DNA of 8,405 bases. Origin: JAEUPI01 sp036520715. Its GTDB lineage: Bacteria > Pseudomonadota > Gammaproteobacteria > Burkholderiales > Burkholderiaceae_C. The stretch is taken from contig DATDJF010000214.1 in assembly GCA_036520715.1 (NCBI GenBank), forward strand, positions 1 to 8,405, written 5' to 3'. Position 1 is the stretch's first letter; the number at the start of each line of letters is the position of its first letter. Of the stretch, positions 6,005 to 8,405 are shown one piece after another. The translations under genes were made by a program, and so were the position numbers. The notes beneath the pieces are model-generated. The model saw nothing but the letters and a program-made list of their open reading frames with translations. It had not been told where the DNA came from and did not search any database.

Positions 6005-7084
6005 TCACGGCAACGAATGCCACACCGAGTCGGGCCGTTGCGGCGTGCCGTGTGTCCCGAACCAGCGGGCGAGATCGACGCTGGAGCGCACGCCCAGCGA
6101 GCGGCCGTGCCGCTGCAGCCACGCCAACGCCTGGTTGCGGCCGGCGTCGCGCAGGCGCTGCAGCCATTGCGGGTGGGCGACCGCCTTGCTGGCCAGCGGC
6201 AGGTCGGCCAGCGCGTCGTGCACGTCGATCATGTGCCAGCGCGTGCGCCGCAGGCGGCGCTCCAGCGGGCCGCCCCACCAGGCGCGGCGCGCCGCCGCCG
6301 TGGCGTCGGCGATCAGCCCCATCTCGCGCAGGAAGGCGGCATTGAATGCGATCTCGGTGGTGCGCAGCTTGATCTGCTCGGTGGTGACCGGCGTGTCGCC
6401 GAGCGACCACGGACTCAGCATCACCACCAGCAGGTCGGCGGCCGCAGGTGCGTGCAGCAGCGGCGAGAGCGCCGGGTTGGCGCTGAAGCCGCCATCCCAG
6501 TACGGCTCGTCGTCGATCACCACCGCACGTTGCAGCGTCGGCAGGCAGGCCGAGGCCATCACCACGTCGACGCTCAACTCCTCGCGCGTGAACAGGCGCA
6601 GGCGCCCCGTGTTGGCGTGGGTGGCGGCGATGTACAGGCGTGCCGGCGAGTGCACGCGCAGCCGTTCGAAATCGACCTGGCTCGACAGCAGGTCACGCAG
6701 CGGATCGGGCCGCATGAACGCCGTCTGCGCCGGCGACAGCAACTGCGCCCACTGCATCATCAGGCGGCCCGTCGCGCTCAAGCCCGCACCGTCGTGCGCC
6801 ACCAGGCCGAGCGCGTCCCACGGCACACTGTGGCCGAGCGCGTCCCAGAAGCGCTCCAATGCCTCGCGGGCGCCGTCGCGGCCACCTTGCATCAGGCCAT
6901 TGGCCAGCAGCACCGCGTTGACGGCACCGGCGCTGCTGCCGCTGACGCCGTCGAAGGTGTGCGCGGTGCGCTCGAGCAGCACGTCGAGCACGCCCCAGGT
7001 GAAGGCGCCGTGCGCGCCACCACCTTGCAGCGCCAGCGACACACGCTGCGACTTGCCGCGCCAGGGCCAGAACGAGTTCACCAT
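6005..7084 (-). CDS. Patatin-like phospholipase family protein
   Basis: The product has 359 residues. The patatin fold motifs are all present: the oxyanion loop GGGAHG at 21-26, the nucleophile elbow GSSAG at 49-53 with Ser51, and the catalytic-dyad aspartate in DGG at 197-199 (Asp197). The family hydrolyses acyl ester bonds of phospholipids or other lipids through a Ser-Asp dyad. There is no signal peptide or membrane helix, so the enzyme is probably cytoplasmic or loosely bound to the inner membrane. Substrate cannot be told from sequence. The ATG at 7084 places the oxyanion loop near residue 21, as is usual; the frame is open further upstream but there overlaps the preceding gene. No Shine-Dalgarno motif is visible, and the GTG next to the ATG is an alternative. 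The preceding gene ends 19 nt upstream, so the two are probably co-transcribed. Confidence 0.93.
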   Translation of the reverse strand: MVNSFWPWRGKSQRVSLALQGGGAHGAFTWGVLDVLLERTAHTFDGVSGSSAGAVNAVLLANGLMQGGRDGAREALERFWDALGHSVPWDALGLVAHDGAGLSATGRLMMQWAQLLSPAQTAFMRPDPLRDLLSSQVDFERLRVHSPARLYIAATHANTGRLRLFTREELSVDVVMASACLPTLQRAVVIDDEPYWDGGFSANPALSPLLHAPAAADLLVVMLSPWSLGDTPVTTEQIKLRTTEIAFNAAFLREMGLIADATAAARRAWWGGPLERRLRRTRWHMIDVHDALADLPLASKAVAHPQWLQRLRDAGRNQALAWLQRHGRSLGVRSSVDLARWFGTHGTPQRPDSVWHSLP

Positions 7085-7103
7085 CGATGGTTGTGGCGAC
7101 AGC

Positions 7104-7799
7104 TCAACGGGCAGCAGCGCAAGGTTCGCCGGCCATCGCGACGATGCGGCCGGCGGCGTCTTCGATCCAGGCGCGGGCATGCAGGCGTGCCGGCTTGGCC
7201 GTTTCCGGCCAGCGCATCGCCTGCAAGTGACGCCACGGCTTGCCGCTGCGCAATTCGACGGATGTGAAAGGCCCCGACAGCGTGCGCACCAGTTGGCGCG
7301 GCACGGCGCTGCCATCGGTGCCGGCAGCCACCGTTTCGACCAGCGCCACCCACGCCGCCGCGCCCGCGTTGGCGCGGCCGCTGGCATCCACCTGCACGCC
7401 GAAGTAGCCGCTCCACGCGGGGCCCGACGACACACGCAGTTGCCAGCCGGCTTCAGTGCGCGCTGCGCTGCGCTGCACGCTGGCACGATCGCTGGCCGGC
7501 TCGGCCTTCAACACGCGGCGCGCGCGCGCCGCTGCTTCGGCCGGCGCTGCGCTCGACAGCGGCGCCTCGTCGCCGCGCGCCGACGGCACGATCCAGTCGA
7601 GCAGCCACTCGTTGGAGCCGGGCTGCGCCACCGACGCGTCGGTCCAGCAGGCCTCGCACTCGGCGCTGATGAAGCGTTCGAGCACCGGCGCATGGGCGCG
7701 CGGGCACGGCATCGACGTCGCGCCTGCCTTGTCGTCGGTGGCCGCGAACGCCATGCCAAGGGTTGCGGCGAGCGCGACTCCTAGAATCCATGCATGCAT
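7104..7799 (-). CDS. Exported protein of unknown function with a CxxC motif
   Basis: The product has 231 residues and I do not recognise a named family with confidence. A hydrophobic signal sequence spans about residues 1-19 (MHAWILGVALAATLGMAFA, likely cut after AFA), though it has no Lys or Arg in front. Early in the mature part is LERFISAECEACWTD (40-54), with Cys48-Glu-Ala-Cys51, plus Cys32 and Cys227. The setting of the CxxC after a strand-like VLERF segment faintly recalls secreted thioredoxin-like proteins of the DUF1223 type; this is a guess. A Trp-rich middle (WQLRVSSGPAWSGYFGVQVD, about 119-138) looks beta-rich. The ATG at 7799 is the only usable start: the frame closes upstream at a stop complementary to 7848-7850 with no start codon between. 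It lies 19 nt before the patatin gene and its 5' end overlaps that of uvrD. Confidence 0.8.
   Translation of the reverse strand: MHAWILGVALAATLGMAFAATDDKAGATSMPCPRAHAPVLERFISAECEACWTDASVAQPGSNEWLLDWIVPSARGDEAPLSSAAPAEAAARARRVLKAEPASDRASVQRSAARTEAGWQLRVSSGPAWSGYFGVQVDASGRANAGAAAWVALVETVAAGTDGSAVPRQLVRTLSGPFTSVELRSGKPWRHLQAMRWPETAKPARLHARAWIEDAAGRIVAMAGEPCAAAR
7782..7787 (+). promoter_or_regulatory. Candidate -10 element for uvrD
   Basis: TAGAAT matches the sigma-70 -10 consensus at 5 of 6 positions. A start of transcription about 7 bp downstream would fall on or beside the uvrD ATG at 7794, giving a leaderless or near-leaderless mRNA. A TTGCGG at 7763-7768 resembles a -35 but the spacing (13 bp) is too short. 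The element lies inside the signal-peptide codons of the opposite gene. Confidence 0.35.
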
Positions 7800-7800
7800 G
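7789..7800. repeat. 12-bp palindrome holding both divergent start codons
   Basis: CATGCATGCATG is its own reverse complement. The plus-strand uvrD ATG (7794-7796) and the minus-strand ATG of the exported-protein gene (7799-7797) both lie in it. It could be an operator or simply a by-product of the two starts. Confidence 0.6.
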
Positions 7801-8405
7801 TGACCGATTCTGGAGGCAAACCCTTCGCCGACGCTGACGGCGCGACCTCACCGCTGCTGGCGAACCTCAATCCCGAGCAACTCGCGGCCGTGACGCTGCC
7901 GGCACAGCCGGCGTTGATCCTGGCCGGCGCCGGCTCGGGCAAGACGCGCGTGCTGACCACGCGCATCGCCTGGCTGCTGGCCACCGGCCAGGTGTCGCCC
8001 GGTGGCGTGCTGGCGGTGACGTTCACCAACAAGGCAGCCAAGGAGATGCTGACGCGGCTCACCGGCATGCTGCCGATCAACGTGCGCGGCATGTGGATCG
8101 GCACCTTCCACGGGCTGTGCAACCGCTTCCTGCGTGCGCACTGGAAGCTGGCGGCGCTGCCGCAGTCGTTCCAGATCCTCGACAGCGCCGACCAGCAGTC
8201 GGCCGTCAAGCGCGTGATCAAGGCGATGAACCTCGACGAGGAGCGCTTCGTGCCGCGGCAGGTGGCCTGGTTCATCGCCGGCAACAAGGAGGAGGGGCAA
8301 CGCCCGCGCGACGTCGACGCGCCCGACCCGCAGACGCGCAAGATGGTGGAGATCTATCAGGCCTACGAAGACCAGTGCCAGCGCGAGGGCGTGGTCGACT
8401 TCGCC
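7794..8405 (+). CDS. uvrD: UvrD/PcrA-family superfamily 1 DNA helicase (partial, N-terminus)
   Basis: The first 204 codons are present; the gene runs off the right edge. Visible helicase motifs are the Q motif LNPEQ at 25-29, Walker A/motif I AGAGSGKT at 44-51, motif Ia AVTFTNKAAKEM at 74-85, and motif Ib GTFHGLCNR at 103-111. The segment MLPINVRGMWIGTFHG is very like UvrD of betaproteobacteria. UvrD unwinds DNA 3' to 5' in mismatch repair and nucleotide excision repair. Motif II (DEFQD) and the rest lie outside the window. Rep is the main alternative, but the close match around motif Ib favours UvrD. The frame is closed by TAG at 7782, so the start is ATG 7794 or GTG 7800; either gives an extension of about 20 residues before LLANLNPEQ. 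No Shine-Dalgarno motif precedes either one. It is transcribed divergently from the exported-protein gene. Confidence 0.93.
   Translation, partial: MHVTDSGGKPFADADGATSPLLANLNPEQLAAVTLPAQPALILAGAGSGKTRVLTTRIAWLLATGQVSPGGVLAVTFTNKAAKEMLTRLTGMLPINVRGMWIGTFHGLCNRFLRAHWKLAALPQSFQILDSADQQSAVKRVIKAMNLDEERFVPRQVAWFIAGNKEEGQRPRDVDAPDPQTRKMVEIYQAYEDQCQREGVVDFA

Noticed and set aside
5423..7784. Long plus-strand open frames (about 610 codons each) opposite ccmA, the patatin gene and the exported-protein gene
   Set aside because: They cross several genes and an intergenic hairpin, overlap each other, and read as low-complexity Ala/Arg/Ser/Gln-rich sequence. GC-rich DNA lacks stop codons in such frames.
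7812..7816. GGAGG as a Shine-Dalgarno site for uvrD
   Set aside because: It lies downstream of both possible start codons, and no ATG, GTG or TTG follows in the uvrD frame at a usable distance.
7790..7830. A LexA (SOS) box controlling uvrD
   Set aside because: I looked for CTG-N10-CAG near the start and found none; CTG at 7810-7812 has no partner CAG at the right distance.
7781..8341. A minus-strand open frame opposite the start of uvrD
   Set aside because: The plus strand here has clear UvrD helicase motifs; the antisense frame is Ser/Arg-rich without recognisable features.
1..8405. CRISPR arrays, tRNA or rRNA genes, insertion sequences, phage genes or a defence system
   Set aside because: No regular repeats, no transposase or integrase motifs and no RNA-gene patterns were seen; the genes are chromosomal housekeeping types with uniform composition.

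Overview
The window is about 70% GC by eye, tightly packed, and shows strong third-position GC bias. Together with the protein sequences and the separate ccmH and ccmI genes, this suggests a high-GC betaproteobacterium, most likely Burkholderiales. That placement is inference from sequence character, not a database result.

Positions 1-5862 (minus strand) hold a nearly complete System I cytochrome c maturation operon, in transcription order ccmA-ccmB-ccmC-ccmD-ccmE-ccmF-ccmG-ccmH-ccmI. The last gene runs off the left edge after 51 codons. Genes are separated by at most 9 nt or overlap, three times as ATGA stop/start overlaps. CcmA and CcmB with CcmC and CcmD form the ABC-type complex that loads heme onto and releases it from CcmE. 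CcmE carries heme covalently (His121). CcmF with CcmH and CcmI ligates heme to apocytochrome c, and the thioredoxin-like CcmG keeps the CXXCH cysteines reduced. All key residues examined are present, so the operon looks functional.

Positions 5863-6004 are the only sizeable gap (142 bp). It holds a perfect 13-bp inverted repeat directly after the upstream gene's stop codon, and a candidate -10 element for the ccm operon. Positions 6005-7799 (minus strand) hold a two-gene unit: an exported protein of unknown function with a CxxC motif, then a patatin-like phospholipase. From 7794 to the right edge, on the plus strand, is the first 204 codons of a UvrD-family DNA helicase. No stretch over 300 bases lacks a gene.

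The content is mostly ordinary housekeeping and I see no evidence of a wholly new system. The most unusual spot is the divergent junction near 7778-7815. There the start codons of uvrD and of the exported-protein gene both lie inside a 12-bp palindrome, each frame is closed upstream by a nearby stop codon, and each side has a -10-like hexamer placed so that transcripts could be leaderless.
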